Shown: piece after piece, positions 41,857-51,189 of the stretch
Position numbering within the stretch: position 1 is the stretch's first letter
Layout: every line of letters starts with the position of its first letter
NCBI RefSeq assembly: GCF_036568425.1
Contig: NZ_DATCSO010000081.1
Span: forward strand, 1-64,000
Length of the DNA stretch: 64,000 nt
Reading direction: 5' to 3'
Origin: Salegentibacter sp036568425
Lineage (GTDB): Bacteria > Bacteroidota > Bacteroidia > Flavobacteriales > Flavobacteriaceae
Program-made: the position numbers and the translations under genes
The notes under the pieces: model-generated
Databases searched by the model: none
The model's input: the letters and a program-made list of their open reading frames with translations, nothing else
Told to the model about the DNA's origin: nothing

Positions 41857-43146
41857 ATGAATAAACTCTGGTCGAAACTCATTGGTGCTTTCAACTCCTT
41901 AAAAAGCAAAATCGCATTCTACCCCAGTCTGTTTGCAGCGATTGGTTTCTTTATGGCTTTCCTGTTAATCTATGCTGAGAACCGCGGAATCTCAGCATAT
42001 CTTATGGATAATTTCCCCAGCCTTGTGGTTAATGACGGCGATACTGCATTAACCATTTTGAGCGCCTGTATTACGGGACTAATCTCTATGATGGTCTTTA
42101 GTTTTTCCATGGTTATGGTTTTGCTAAATCAGGCTTCTACCAATTATTCTCCCCGACTCCTACCGGGGCTTATCTCCAACAAAAAACACCAGGTTATTTT
42201 GGGGGTTTATCTGGCAACAATTCTTTATTGCATTTTTATAGCGGTGTCAATTCAACCTAAAGGTGAAGAGTACCAGGTCCCGGGATTTTCGGTTTTGGTG
42301 GGCATTATCTTTACCGTGATCTGTATGTGGGCCTTCATTTATTTCATTCATACAATTTCACAAAATATTCAGATCAATAATATTCTTGATAAAATTTATA
42401 AATCAGCAAAAACCCGATTAAAATTTCTAATTGAAGATCCTGCAGATAACGAAAAGAATTTCCCGGATAGCACAGACTGGTCAGAATTCTACGCTGAAAA
42501 AAGCGGATACTTTCAGAATCTTCATCTCGAAAATTTAAAAGCGATTTGCGACAAAAAAGAGATTAACCTTCATATTCTTCCGGTCAAGGGAGTCTTTGTT
42601 TTAAAAGGTATCCCTTTGTTAAAAACATCCAGGAAAATAGATGAGGCCACATTTCAGGAAATACGCCAAACGGTTGTTTATTCCAGAGATGAACTGGTTT
42701 CCCGAAATTATGCGCTTGCATTCAAACAAATAACCGAGATCATTGTGAAAGCAATGTCCCCGGGAATCAATGATCCCGGTACAGCAATGAATGGAATAGA
42801 TTATTTAACAGAACTATGGGCGATGCGAATGCAAAAAAATGATTACAGTGTGCATATCACAGAGAAAAACAATAAAATTAAAATAGATGTTATAAGTTTT
42901 GAAGAGTTAATGTATAATGTCATGGCTTCCCTTCGCACTTATTGCAAAGAGGATATTACAATCGTTCAAAAACTTATGCAGATGTTTCGGTATTTAAAAA
43001 CCCAGGAAAGTGTCAACCCCGGATTTTATGATGTTATAGACAAAGAGGCTAAAACATTATTAGTAGATGCGTTTCAAAGCATCACCAACCCTGCGGATCA
43101 GGAATTACTAAAAAACCTTTCTGAAAAATTAAATTTGAATACTTAA
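41857..43146 (+). CDS. DUF2254 family membrane protein
   Basis: A 429-residue membrane protein. Four transmembrane helices in the first 170 residues (SLFAAIGFFMAFLLIYAE, LISMMVFSFSMVMVLL, VILGVYLATILYCIFIAV, GIIFTVICMWAFIYFI) are followed by a soluble domain of about 250 residues, as in DUF2254. SFSMVMVLLNQASTNYSPRLL is the most conserved part (split: SFSMVMVLLN, QASTNYSPRL). Function unknown; possibly ion-transport-related. Confidence 0.85.
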   Translation: MNKLWSKLIGAFNSLKSKIAFYPSLFAAIGFFMAFLLIYAENRGISAYLMDNFPSLVVNDGDTALTILSACITGLISMMVFSFSMVMVLLNQASTNYSPRLLPGLISNKKHQVILGVYLATILYCIFIAVSIQPKGEEYQVPGFSVLVGIIFTVICMWAFIYFIHTISQNIQINNILDKIYKSAKTRLKFLIEDPADNEKNFPDSTDWSEFYAEKSGYFQNLHLENLKAICDKKEINLHILPVKGVFVLKGIPLLKTSRKIDEATFQEIRQTVVYSRDELVSRNYALAFKQITEIIVKAMSPGINDPGTAMNGIDYLTELWAMRMQKNDYSVHITEKNNKIKIDVISFEELMYNVMASLRTYCKEDITIVQKLMQMFRYLKTQESVNPGFYDVIDKEAKTLLVDAFQSITNPADQELLKNLSEKLNLNT

Positions 43147-43167
43147 CAGGTTGAATTCGGAAAAGTT

Positions 43168-43175
43168 TAATTTTG
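43168..43175 (+). promoter_or_regulatory. -7 promoter box of the DUF1456 gene
   Basis: TAATTTTG matches TAnnTTTG 5 bp before the ATG, predicting a leaderless transcript. Confidence 0.45.
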
Positions 43176-43179
43176 CAGG

Positions 43180-43434
43180 ATGGGATTAACAAACAACGAT
43201 ATTTTTAAGAAATTAAGAGTAGCTCATAAATTACGCGATGATGATATTGTGAAAATTTGTGCGCTTGTAGACTTTAAGGTGACAAAAAGCGAAATTGGAG
43301 CTATTTTCCGCAGTGAAGATCATCCAAAATATATGGAGTGTGGAGACCAGTTCCTCCGAAACTTCCTTAACGGTCTCATTATTCATCTTCGTGGACCAAT
43401 GCCCGAAAAGAAACCTAAAAAGAAACAAAATTAA
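43180..43434 (+). CDS. DUF1456 (YehS-like) family protein, short form
   Basis: An 84-residue protein covering one DUF1456 repeat: NDIFKKLRVAHKLRDDDIVKI and GDQFLRNFLNGLI. E. coli YehS has two such repeats (about 150 residues), so this is a one-repeat version ending in a Lys-rich tail. Function unknown, possibly nucleic-acid related. Confidence 0.85.
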   Translation: MGLTNNDIFKKLRVAHKLRDDDIVKICALVDFKVTKSEIGAIFRSEDHPKYMECGDQFLRNFLNGLIIHLRGPMPEKKPKKKQN

Positions 43435-43472
43435 ACTAAAAACCTCCTTCAAATTGAAGGAGGTTTTTAGTT
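43435..43472. terminator. Bidirectional terminator between the DUF1456 gene and ettA
   Basis: ACTAAAAACCTCCTTCAAATT and its complement form a perfect stem of at least 16 bp, with T-runs for both convergent genes. Confidence 0.9.
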
Positions 43473-43489
43473 TACATAAACGGGATTGC

Positions 43490-45181
43490 TTACCGCACCA
43501 GTTTTTTATACTTAATTCGTTTTGGCATTGTATCACCACCCAGGCGTTTCTTCTTGTTCTCTTCATAATCAGAGAAACTACCTTCAAAGAAATAAACCTG
43601 AGAATTCCCTTCAAAAGCAAGAATATGGGTACATACTCTATCCAGGAACCATCTATCGTGAGAGATCACCACGGCACAACCTGCAAAATTCTCCAAACCT
43701 TCTTCCAAAGCCCGAAGCGTATTTACATCCAGGTCGTTGGTAGGCTCATCAAGCAGGAGAACGTTACCTTCTTCTTTTAAAGTCATCGCTAAATGAAGTC
43801 GGTTTCTTTCACCACCGGAGAGCATGTTCACCTTTTTGTTTTGCTCACTTCCACTAAAGTTAAATCGGCTTAAATAAGCTCTGGAATTCACCTGACGGCC
43901 ACCCATCATAATAAGTTCCTGTTCATCACTAAAGTTCTGCCAGATTGTTTTTTCAGGTTCAATATTGGAATGCGCCTGGTCCACGTAAGCGATCTTTGCG
44001 GTTTCTCCAACCTCAAAAGTTCCTTTGTCGGGTTTTTCCTCTCCTATAATCATTTTAAAGATTGTGGTTTTACCCGCTCCGTTAGGACCAATGATCCCAA
44101 CAATCCCGGCCTGGGGTAGATTGAAATTCAAATCTTCATAGAGCAATTTATCACCAAAAGCTTTACTTACACCTTTCGCTTCGATCACATTATTACCAAG
44201 ACGCGGACCGTTTGGAATGTATATTTCCAGCTTCTCATCTGCCTGTTTTTGATCCTGGCTAAGGAGTTTATCGTAGTTATTAAGTCTTGCTTTTTGTTTA
44301 GCCTGCCTCCCTTTGGGGTTCATCCTGGCCCATTCCAATTCTCGTTCAAGCGTTTTTTGGCGCTTGCTAGCCTGTTTTTGCTCCTGGGCTAAACGCTTCG
44401 ATTTTTGATCCAGCCAGGAAGAGTAATTCCCTTTCCAAGGTATCCCTTCTCCTCTATCCAGTTCAAGAATCCAGCCTGCCACATTATCAAGAAAATATCT
44501 ATCGTGAGTTACGGCGATCACGGTACCTTTATACTGTGCCAGGTGATGTTCCAACCAATGTACCGATTCGGCATCAAGATGGTTGGTAGGCTCATCCAGC
44601 AGTAAAATATCGGGTTCCTGCAGTAAAAGCCGACATAAAGCCACCCTTCTTCTTTCTCCTCCCGAAAGCACGCTTATAGGTTTATCAGGCTCCGGAGTAC
44701 GTAGCGCATCCATTGCAATCTCCAGCTTAGTATCGAGTTCCCACGCATTGCTGGCATCTATCCTGTCCTGAAGCACTGCCTGCTTATCCATTAGCTTCTG
44801 CATCTTATCGGCATCTTCATAAACCTCAGGTAAACCAAACATATCATTGATCTTATTGTACTCGTCAAGGATCTCCACAGTCTCAGCAACGCCTTCCTTC
44901 ACAATCTCAAGAACTGTTTTATCTTCATCGAGTTGAGGTTCCTGTTCGAGGTACCCTACCGAATACCCCGGTGAGAATACCACATCTCCCTGGTAATTTT
45001 TGTCTTCCCCGGCAATTATGCGAAGCAAAGTAGATTTCCCCGAGCCGTTAAGACCTAAAATCCCAATTTTTGCACCATAAAAGAAACTTAAATATATATT
45101 TTTCAAAACCGGAGTGTTCGCATTTTTATACGTTTTAGTCACTCCAGACATTGAAAAGATTACTTTTTTATCGTCTGACAT
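43490..45181 (-). CDS. ettA: Energy-dependent translational throttle protein EttA (ABC-F)
   Basis: A 563-residue tandem ABC ATPase without membrane segments. Walker A GLNGSGKST and GPNGAGKTT, signatures SGGERRRVA and SGGERNRLH, and Walker B LLLDEPTNHLD / LLLDEPTNDLD are all present. The central linker (KRQKTLERELEWARMNPKGRQ, split for length) is the P-site tRNA interaction arm typical of EttA. It gates the first peptide bond according to energy state. Length and order agree with EttA rather than Uup or YheS. Confidence 0.93.
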   Translation of the reverse strand: MSDDKKVIFSMSGVTKTYKNANTPVLKNIYLSFFYGAKIGILGLNGSGKSTLLRIIAGEDKNYQGDVVFSPGYSVGYLEQEPQLDEDKTVLEIVKEGVAETVEILDEYNKINDMFGLPEVYEDADKMQKLMDKQAVLQDRIDASNAWELDTKLEIAMDALRTPEPDKPISVLSGGERRRVALCRLLLQEPDILLLDEPTNHLDAESVHWLEHHLAQYKGTVIAVTHDRYFLDNVAGWILELDRGEGIPWKGNYSSWLDQKSKRLAQEQKQASKRQKTLERELEWARMNPKGRQAKQKARLNNYDKLLSQDQKQADEKLEIYIPNGPRLGNNVIEAKGVSKAFGDKLLYEDLNFNLPQAGIVGIIGPNGAGKTTIFKMIIGEEKPDKGTFEVGETAKIAYVDQAHSNIEPEKTIWQNFSDEQELIMMGGRQVNSRAYLSRFNFSGSEQNKKVNMLSGGERNRLHLAMTLKEEGNVLLLDEPTNDLDVNTLRALEEGLENFAGCAVVISHDRWFLDRVCTHILAFEGNSQVYFFEGSFSDYEENKKKRLGGDTMPKRIKYKKLVR

Positions 45182-45271
45182 AATAATTTGTTTTTAATAG
45201 ATTGAACTTCAGAAGCTTAATTTCTGAAGAAATGCAAATATCATAAAATAACTTTAGAAAATTAATCCTTT

Positions 45272-45748
45272 TTATGCTGAATAAACACCGAGCAGTCTGG
45301 AAATAATCAGAAGCTGGCCTGTATGATAAGCGGTGTGTTCTACTACCAGCATGGCCTCCCGCAACAAACTCTGATCTTTAGCATTTTTCACCGGAGATAG
45401 CAGGTCATTACTTTCCTCCAAAATAAAAGAAGCAAATTCTTCACGTTCCTTAAAATAATCTGATTTAATTTTTTTCCAGGTCACCTCATTTTCAGGAGCT
45501 GTGGCACCAGGCCAGTAGTCATCAGGCCAATTCGGGGTTTTATAACTATCGGCAGTACAAAATTCCAGAATATCCTTCTGAGCATATTTGATATGATAGA
45601 AGATTTCATAAAATGAATAAGGTAATTCTGAAGGGCGTTCACCCAAAATTTCGAAAGGAACCTTATCAACAAGCTCATCTATGGGCATAAAGGCTTCCCC
45701 TCCCCGAAGATGATTGATTAGTTGTTGCCGGTATTCTGGTGAATTCAT
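45272..45748 (-). CDS. DinB family protein
   Basis: A 158-residue four-helix-bundle protein of the DinB superfamily. The three His ligands of the metal site are expected in IFYHIKYAQ and EHTAYHTGQL, both present. Members include bacillithiol or mycothiol transferases and DNA-damage-induced proteins. It follows a small membrane protein gene after 1 bp. Link to bacillithiol (see ytxJ) is only speculation. Confidence 0.85.
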   Translation of the reverse strand: MNSPEYRQQLINHLRGGEAFMPIDELVDKVPFEILGERPSELPYSFYEIFYHIKYAQKDILEFCTADSYKTPNWPDDYWPGATAPENEVTWKKIKSDYFKEREEFASFILEESNDLLSPVKNAKDQSLLREAMLVVEHTAYHTGQLLIISRLLGVYSA

Positions 45749-45749
45749 T

Positions 45750-45929
45750 TTAAACCCTTCCTTTTAGCGCGTTAAAAGCCCAGGAAATAGCAAAAAACCC
45801 AATGCCTGCCACCGAAAAACCTATGGCGTAATCTATATATTTTAGCACACCCAGCAGTATCAGGGCCGCACCTATTATAAACATTATAAAGGAGGCCCAT
45901 CCGAAGATGGTATTTTTATTCATTCCCAT
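45750..45929 (-). CDS. Small membrane protein, 59 residues
   Basis: A short gene that simple length filters miss. It starts at ATG 45927-45929 (or the ATG at 45923) and ends one base before the DinB start. The product has two transmembrane stretches: FGWASFIMFIIGAALILLGVL (9-29; split: FGWASFIMFI, IGAALILLGVL) and YAIGFSVAGIGFFAISWAF (34-52), with basic or polar ends. Tight spacing to the DinB gene and the good hydrophobic pattern support it as real. No family recognised; function unknown. Confidence 0.7.
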   Translation of the reverse strand: MGMNKNTIFGWASFIMFIIGAALILLGVLKYIDYAIGFSVAGIGFFAISWAFNALKGRV

Positions 45930-46086
45930 AAACTATTCTTTAGTGTAAATATCGGATTTTTTTGAGTATAATTTAGAGTTTAAAAATACCACCTATTTTG
46001 TATTTTAGCCAAAATAGAGACAACATTTAAATTAAAATCTGAAATTTTAATAAGGAATAATCCATTTACTTCAGAAAAAAGATAAT

Positions 46087-47715
46087 ATGAATATGACCTT
46101 TAATAAGAATGAAGACCATAATAAACTCCTGGTATCTTCATTAAACCATAAATTAAAACGAGTTAAACTTGGAGGTGGTGAAAAGCGCATAGAAAAACAT
46201 CATGCAAAAGGAAAAATGACTGCCAGAGAACGCATAGATTTCCTCCTGGATGATCCCAATAAATCTATAGAAATAGGTGCATTTGCAGGAGATGGGATGT
46301 ATGAGGAACACGGGGGCTGCCCTTCAGGAGGAGTGGTTGTAAAAATAGGTTATGTTTCTGAAAAACAATGTATAATTGTGGCCAACGATGCCACGGTAAA
46401 AGCAGGTGCCTGGTTCCCTATAACGGGAAAAAAGAATCTTCGAGCCCAGGAAATCGCCATAGAAAATCGTCTTCCTATAATTTATCTTGTAGATAGTGCG
46501 GGGGTTTATCTTCCCATGCAGGATGAGATCTTCCCGGATAAGGAACACTTTGGAAGGATTTTTAGAAATAATGCCGTGATGAGCTCCATGGGAATCACCC
46601 AGATCGCTGCGGTAATGGGCAGTTGTGTAGCCGGTGGTGCTTATCTACCCATTATGAGCGATGAAGCACTTATTGTGGAAAAAACCGGAAGTATCTTTCT
46701 TGCCGGGAGTTACCTCGTGAAGGCTGCCATAGGCGAATCTGTAGATAATGAAACCCTGGGGGGAGCAACCACGCATTCTGAAATAAGTGGAGTCACGGAT
46801 TACAAAGCAAAAGACGATAAAGATGCCCTTACCCGTATTAAAAACATCATGGATAAGATTGGGGATTTCGACAAAGCCGGTTTCAGCCATAAAAAAGGTG
46901 TAAAGCCAAAAGAAAAACCTGAAGATATCTACGGAATTCTTCCCAAAAAACGCAGTGACCAATATGATGTGCGGGAAATTATTTCCCGCCTGGTAGATGG
47001 CTCAGACTTTGAAGAGTATAAAGAAGGCTACGGACAAACCATCATAACCGGCTATGCCAGGATTGATGGCTGGGCCGTAGGCATTGTTGCCAATCAACGA
47101 AAAGTTGTAAAAACCAAGAAAGGCGAAATGCAGTTTGGCGGGGTGATTTATTCAGATTCGGCCGATAAGGCTACACGTTTTATTGCTAACTGTAATCAGA
47201 AAAAAATTCCTTTAGTATTCCTTCAGGATGTAACCGGATTTATGGTAGGTAGTAAAAGCGAACACGGCGGAATTATAAAAGATGGCGCTAAAATGGTGAA
47301 CGCAGTAAGTAATTCGGTAGTTCCGAAATTTACTATCATTATGGGAAATTCTTACGGTGCCGGGAATTACGCTATGTGCGGAAAGGCATACGATCCACGA
47401 CTTATAGTAGCCTGGCCAAGTGCCGAACTGGCCGTGATGGGAGGAACACAAGCAGCAAAGGTACTAGCCCAAATTGAAACCGCGGCTCTGGAGAAAAAAG
47501 GAGAGAAAGTTGATGAGGAAAAGGAAAAAGAAGTTTTTGAAAAGATCAAATCCCGGTACGACGAGCAAACCTCTCCCTATTATGCGGCCGCCCGCTTATG
47601 GACAGACGCAGTGATAGATCCTTTAGACACCAGAAAGTGGATCTCCATGGGAATTGAAGCTGCCAACCACGCTCCTATTGAGAAGGATTTTAATATGGGG
47701 GTTATCCAGACCTAA
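46087..47715 (+). CDS. Acyl-CoA carboxylase, carboxyltransferase (beta) subunit, probably methylcrotonoyl-CoA carboxylase
   Basis: A 542-residue carboxyltransferase with N- and C-terminal crotonase-like domains. GKMTARERI, GGCPSGGVVVKIGYV, GGAYLPIMSDEALIVEKTG and the C-terminal FLQDVTGFMVGS, NSYGAGNYAMCG and WPSAELAVMGG are present. The length and the MGGTQAAKVL pattern favour the methylcrotonoyl-CoA (leucine degradation) or geranyl type over propionyl-CoA carboxylase (about 510). The biotin subunit gene is not in the window. Substrate is inferred. Confidence 0.85.
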   Translation: MNMTFNKNEDHNKLLVSSLNHKLKRVKLGGGEKRIEKHHAKGKMTARERIDFLLDDPNKSIEIGAFAGDGMYEEHGGCPSGGVVVKIGYVSEKQCIIVANDATVKAGAWFPITGKKNLRAQEIAIENRLPIIYLVDSAGVYLPMQDEIFPDKEHFGRIFRNNAVMSSMGITQIAAVMGSCVAGGAYLPIMSDEALIVEKTGSIFLAGSYLVKAAIGESVDNETLGGATTHSEISGVTDYKAKDDKDALTRIKNIMDKIGDFDKAGFSHKKGVKPKEKPEDIYGILPKKRSDQYDVREIISRLVDGSDFEEYKEGYGQTIITGYARIDGWAVGIVANQRKVVKTKKGEMQFGGVIYSDSADKATRFIANCNQKKIPLVFLQDVTGFMVGSKSEHGGIIKDGAKMVNAVSNSVVPKFTIIMGNSYGAGNYAMCGKAYDPRLIVAWPSAELAVMGGTQAAKVLAQIETAALEKKGEKVDEEKEKEVFEKIKSRYDEQTSPYYAAARLWTDAVIDPLDTRKWISMGIEAANHAPIEKDFNMGVIQT

Positions 47716-47754
47716 AATCACTTAAATCCCAAATAGAGAAATTTTAAAGTATAT

Positions 47755-49395
47755 ATGAAAAAAATAATTCTATTTCTGGCTGTGTTAATTACAGCTGCCA
47801 ATGTCTCATGTGCCCAGGTCTTAACCAATAAAGAAGGAGGGTACACTCAAGCCGATTCGCTTCGTGGCTCCCTAAGGCCGGAGCGAGCTTTCGATGTTCA
47901 GAAATATCATTTAAAACTAAGGGTTTTACCTGATAAAGAATTTATTTCTGGATCTAATACAATTAGTTTTATTGCTGAAGAAGAACTCTCTACAATTCAA
48001 ATTGATCTCTTTGAAAATATGAAAATAGATTCTATCCTTCAGAATGAGGAGACTTTGGATTATGAACGAAAACATAATGCGGTATTTATTGAATTGAATC
48101 AAAGGATAGGTGCCGGGGTGAAAGGTGAAATTGAGTTCTATTACTCGGGGCATCCTATTGTAGCAAAAAATGCTCCCTGGGATGGCGGATTTGTTTGGGA
48201 TGAGGATGAAGATGGGAATCCCTGGGTTGGAGTAGCTGTACAGGGAACCGGGGCCAGCCTTTGGTACCCCAACAAAGATCATCAAAGTGACGAACCGGAA
48301 GAAGTTCAGCTGGATATTGCAGTTCCCAACGGACTAATGAACGTTTCTAACGGGCAGTTTTTAGGCGAGGAAAATTTAGGTGATGGTTTTACCGAGTGGA
48401 GCTGGAAAACCGTAAACCCAATCAATAATTATAACGTAATGATAAACATTGCGAATTATGAACATTTTTCAGATTCCTATAAAGATCTGCAACTCGATTA
48501 TTATGTTTTGCCCTACAACCTGGAAAAAGCCAAAAAGCAGTTTGAAGAGGTTAAGCCCATGATGGATTGTTTTTATGAGAAATTTGGGGAATATCCTTTT
48601 GTAGATGATGGTTTTAAGCTGGTGGAAACTCCATATCTGGGAATGGAACATCAAAGTGCAGTAGCCTACGGGAATGAATATAAAATGGGCTACCTGGGCA
48701 ATGATCTTTCGGGAACAGGGATAGGCTTGAAATGGGATTTCATCATTATTCACGAATCGGGACACGAATGGTATGGCAACAGTATAACCGCTAACGATAT
48801 TGCCGATATGTGGATCCACGAGGGATTCACATCTTATTCTGAAGCCGTTTATATTGAATGTCGCTGGGGAAAAGAAGAAGCGCTTGAATATCTTAAAGGC
48901 ACAAGAAAAGGAATTGGTAATTCTACAACTATAATCGGGGATTATGGTGTGAATAGTGAAGGTTCTGGCGATATGTACCCTAAAGGAGCTAATTTATTAA
49001 ATATGATTAGAAGTATCTATGACGACGATGAGCTATGGTGGAAAACCTTAAAAGATTACACCGAAACCTATAAACACCAAACTATAGTTACAGAGCAAAC
49101 TGAAGCATTTTTTAATGAGCCTGTGAAGGTAGACCTACAACCTGTTTTTGATCAATATTTACGTTATACCGACCTACCAGAACTTCAGTTTAAAAAAGAA
49201 AATGAGAGAGTGGGTTATCGCTGGCAAGCCGACGTTGAAGAGTTTACAATGCCGGTTGATATTTTTATTGATGGTACCGAAAAGAGAATCTTTCCCACTG
49301 AAAGCTGGCAGTTTTTTGATCCGGAAGTGGAGGATCTGGATGATATAAGAGTAAACGACCTTGAGTTTTATATTGATTCTTCTTTTATAGAATAA
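47755..49395 (+). CDS. M1 family metallopeptidase (aminopeptidase N-like), exported
   Basis: A 546-residue zinc metallopeptidase with a signal peptide (ending near NVSCAQV, possibly a weak lipobox). The zinc site HESGH is at 333-337 and the third ligand Glu is at 356 in WIHEGFTSYSE (spacing 19, as in M1). GMEHQSAVAYG is the variant of the GAMEN exopeptidase motif. The N-terminal domain runs to about residue 210, and there is no long C-terminal domain, so it is the short form. It acts in the periplasm or on the surface on peptides. Confidence 0.9.
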   Translation: MKKIILFLAVLITAANVSCAQVLTNKEGGYTQADSLRGSLRPERAFDVQKYHLKLRVLPDKEFISGSNTISFIAEEELSTIQIDLFENMKIDSILQNEETLDYERKHNAVFIELNQRIGAGVKGEIEFYYSGHPIVAKNAPWDGGFVWDEDEDGNPWVGVAVQGTGASLWYPNKDHQSDEPEEVQLDIAVPNGLMNVSNGQFLGEENLGDGFTEWSWKTVNPINNYNVMINIANYEHFSDSYKDLQLDYYVLPYNLEKAKKQFEEVKPMMDCFYEKFGEYPFVDDGFKLVETPYLGMEHQSAVAYGNEYKMGYLGNDLSGTGIGLKWDFIIIHESGHEWYGNSITANDIADMWIHEGFTSYSEAVYIECRWGKEEALEYLKGTRKGIGNSTTIIGDYGVNSEGSGDMYPKGANLLNMIRSIYDDDELWWKTLKDYTETYKHQTIVTEQTEAFFNEPVKVDLQPVFDQYLRYTDLPELQFKKENERVGYRWQADVEEFTMPVDIFIDGTEKRIFPTESWQFFDPEVEDLDDIRVNDLEFYIDSSFIE

Positions 49396-49419
49396 GTTAC
49401 AATTTCTACGTTTATACCT

Positions 49420-49454
49420 AACCTGCAGAACTTTTATTTTTGCAGGTTTTTTTT
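49420..49454 (+). terminator. Terminator after the M1 peptidase gene
   Basis: AACCTGCA-n13-TGCAGGTTTTTTTT: 8-bp stem and an eight-T run. Confidence 0.8.
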
Positions 49455-49634
49455 GACTTATTTTTAGAAAACTTATCCTGTTACACTGCTGTATATCAAT
49501 GTTCCTTGCTCGTTAAATTTATTCTAATCCTGTAAAATCCCCCTGTTTTTCTGGAAATTATTAGTAACTTATTTTAAAGTAATCATTAGGTAGTATTAAA
49601 AATTGATAACGTTTATTAATAAAAGATATAAGAG

Positions 49635-51167
49635 ATGTCGGAAATTAAAAACCTGAATTTTGGAGCTGTAATTTTAGACATGGATGGAGTGATTACAAAA
49701 ACTGCAAGAGTTCATGCCAAGGCATGGAAAAAAATGTTTGATGAATTTTTAGAGAAAAGAGAAGGAGAAAGTTTCCGGCCATTGGACATCAAAATTGACT
49801 ACAACAAATACATAGATGGCATTCCACGACTGGACGGAATCAGGGGTTTCTTAAAATCTCGTAATATCAACATCCCGGAAGGAAACCCAGATGATGAACC
49901 TGGAAAAAACACAGTTCACGGATTGGGCAAAAGAAAGAACAATATCTTTATGGATGTTGTTGAAAAGGATGGAGTTCAGGTTTATGACGATGCCGCGGAA
50001 ATGATTAAAAAGTGGAAAAAAGAGAATATAAAACTTGCCGTAATCTCTTCCAGTCAAAACTGTAAATACATCATGCAAAAAACAGGCCTTGAAGATAAGT
50101 TTAAGGTAAGAGTAGATGGAAATACATTAAAAGAAGAACACTTAAGAGGAAAACCGGAACCGGATATGTTTCTAAAAGCCTCTGAATATCTCCAGGTAAA
50201 GCCTGAAGATACTATCATAATAGAAGATGCCATCCAGGGTGTACAAGCAGGAAAAAAAGGAAACTTTGCTTATGTAGTTGGGGTGTCAAGAAATGGCAAA
50301 GAAAAATCATTAGAGAAGGCCGGTGCAGATATAGTAGTTAATAAACTCACAGAACTTTTATACCAGGATAAAAAAAACCCGGAGACCCTCCCCAATGCCC
50401 TCGAAGAAATTGAGGACCTATTCGAAAAAAAAGGGAACAGGAAGATCACCATTTTTCTCGATTATGACGGCACCTTGACCCCTATTGTTTCAGATCCCGA
50501 TGCCGCAGAATTGCCGGATGATAACAGGAAAATTATCACCGGGCTTTCTAATATTACTCCCGTAGCGATCATCAGCGGACGTGATCTCAAAGATCTAAAA
50601 TCAAAGATTAAAATAGACACTGTTATTTATGCCGGAAGTCATGGCTTTGATATTACAGGTCCTAAAGGCTTGCAAATGGTACATGAATCTGAAAAAGAAG
50701 TTACTCCTGCCCTCGACGAAGCTGAAAAACATTTAAAAGAACAGCTACAAAATATCCAGGGGGTAAAAATCGAAAGAAAAAAATTCGCTATTGCCGTTCA
50801 CTACAGGAATGTAGAAAAAGAAAATATTCAGGAAATAAAAGATGTAGTTCAGAAAGAAGCCGATCGTCTGGAAATATTAAAAATCGGCAGCGGGAAGAAG
50901 ATCCGTGAACTCAAGCCGAATATAGATTGGAACAAAGGTTATGCATTAGATTGGCTTACTGAAAAACTAGGCTGGGACAAGAAAAAATATCTTCGAATAT
51001 ATCTGGGTGATGATATTACTGATGAGGACGGATTTGAGGTGATCAAAAAAGATGGTATCGGAATCCTGGTAGGTACACATGGTGAAAAAACTTCAGCTTC
51101 TTTAGCACTTCGTAATACTAAAGAAGTGACCAGTTTTCTTCAACATTTAGAAGAAAAGATTAGATAA
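49635..51167 (+). CDS. Fusion of beta-phosphoglucomutase-like HAD and trehalose-6-phosphate phosphatase
   Basis: A 510-residue bifunctional protein. Residues 1-245 are a HAD hydrolase of the beta-phosphoglucomutase type (DMDGVITKT, Asp15/Asp17; VISSSQNC; IIEDAIQGVQAG). Residues 270-510 are a second HAD of the OtsB type (FLDYDGTLTPI, Asp276/Asp278; AIISGRDL; YAGSHGFDI; YLGDDITDEDGF). The fusion joins production of glucose 6-phosphate from beta-glucose 1-phosphate with trehalose phosphate removal. The GH65 gene 22 bp downstream makes the phosphorolysis product beta-Glc1P likely. The mutase role is family-based. Confidence 0.85.
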   Translation: MSEIKNLNFGAVILDMDGVITKTARVHAKAWKKMFDEFLEKREGESFRPLDIKIDYNKYIDGIPRLDGIRGFLKSRNINIPEGNPDDEPGKNTVHGLGKRKNNIFMDVVEKDGVQVYDDAAEMIKKWKKENIKLAVISSSQNCKYIMQKTGLEDKFKVRVDGNTLKEEHLRGKPEPDMFLKASEYLQVKPEDTIIIEDAIQGVQAGKKGNFAYVVGVSRNGKEKSLEKAGADIVVNKLTELLYQDKKNPETLPNALEEIEDLFEKKGNRKITIFLDYDGTLTPIVSDPDAAELPDDNRKIITGLSNITPVAIISGRDLKDLKSKIKIDTVIYAGSHGFDITGPKGLQMVHESEKEVTPALDEAEKHLKEQLQNIQGVKIERKKFAIAVHYRNVEKENIQEIKDVVQKEADRLEILKIGSGKKIRELKPNIDWNKGYALDWLTEKLGWDKKKYLRIYLGDDITDEDGFEVIKKDGIGILVGTHGEKTSASLALRNTKEVTSFLQHLEEKIR

Positions 51168-51189
51168 AATAGGCAGAAAAAAAAGAATT

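Noticed and set aside
43231..43780. Reading frames overlapping the DUF1456 gene, terminator and ettA end
   Set aside because: Arise from the inverted repeat and antisense of known genes; no independent start or family support.
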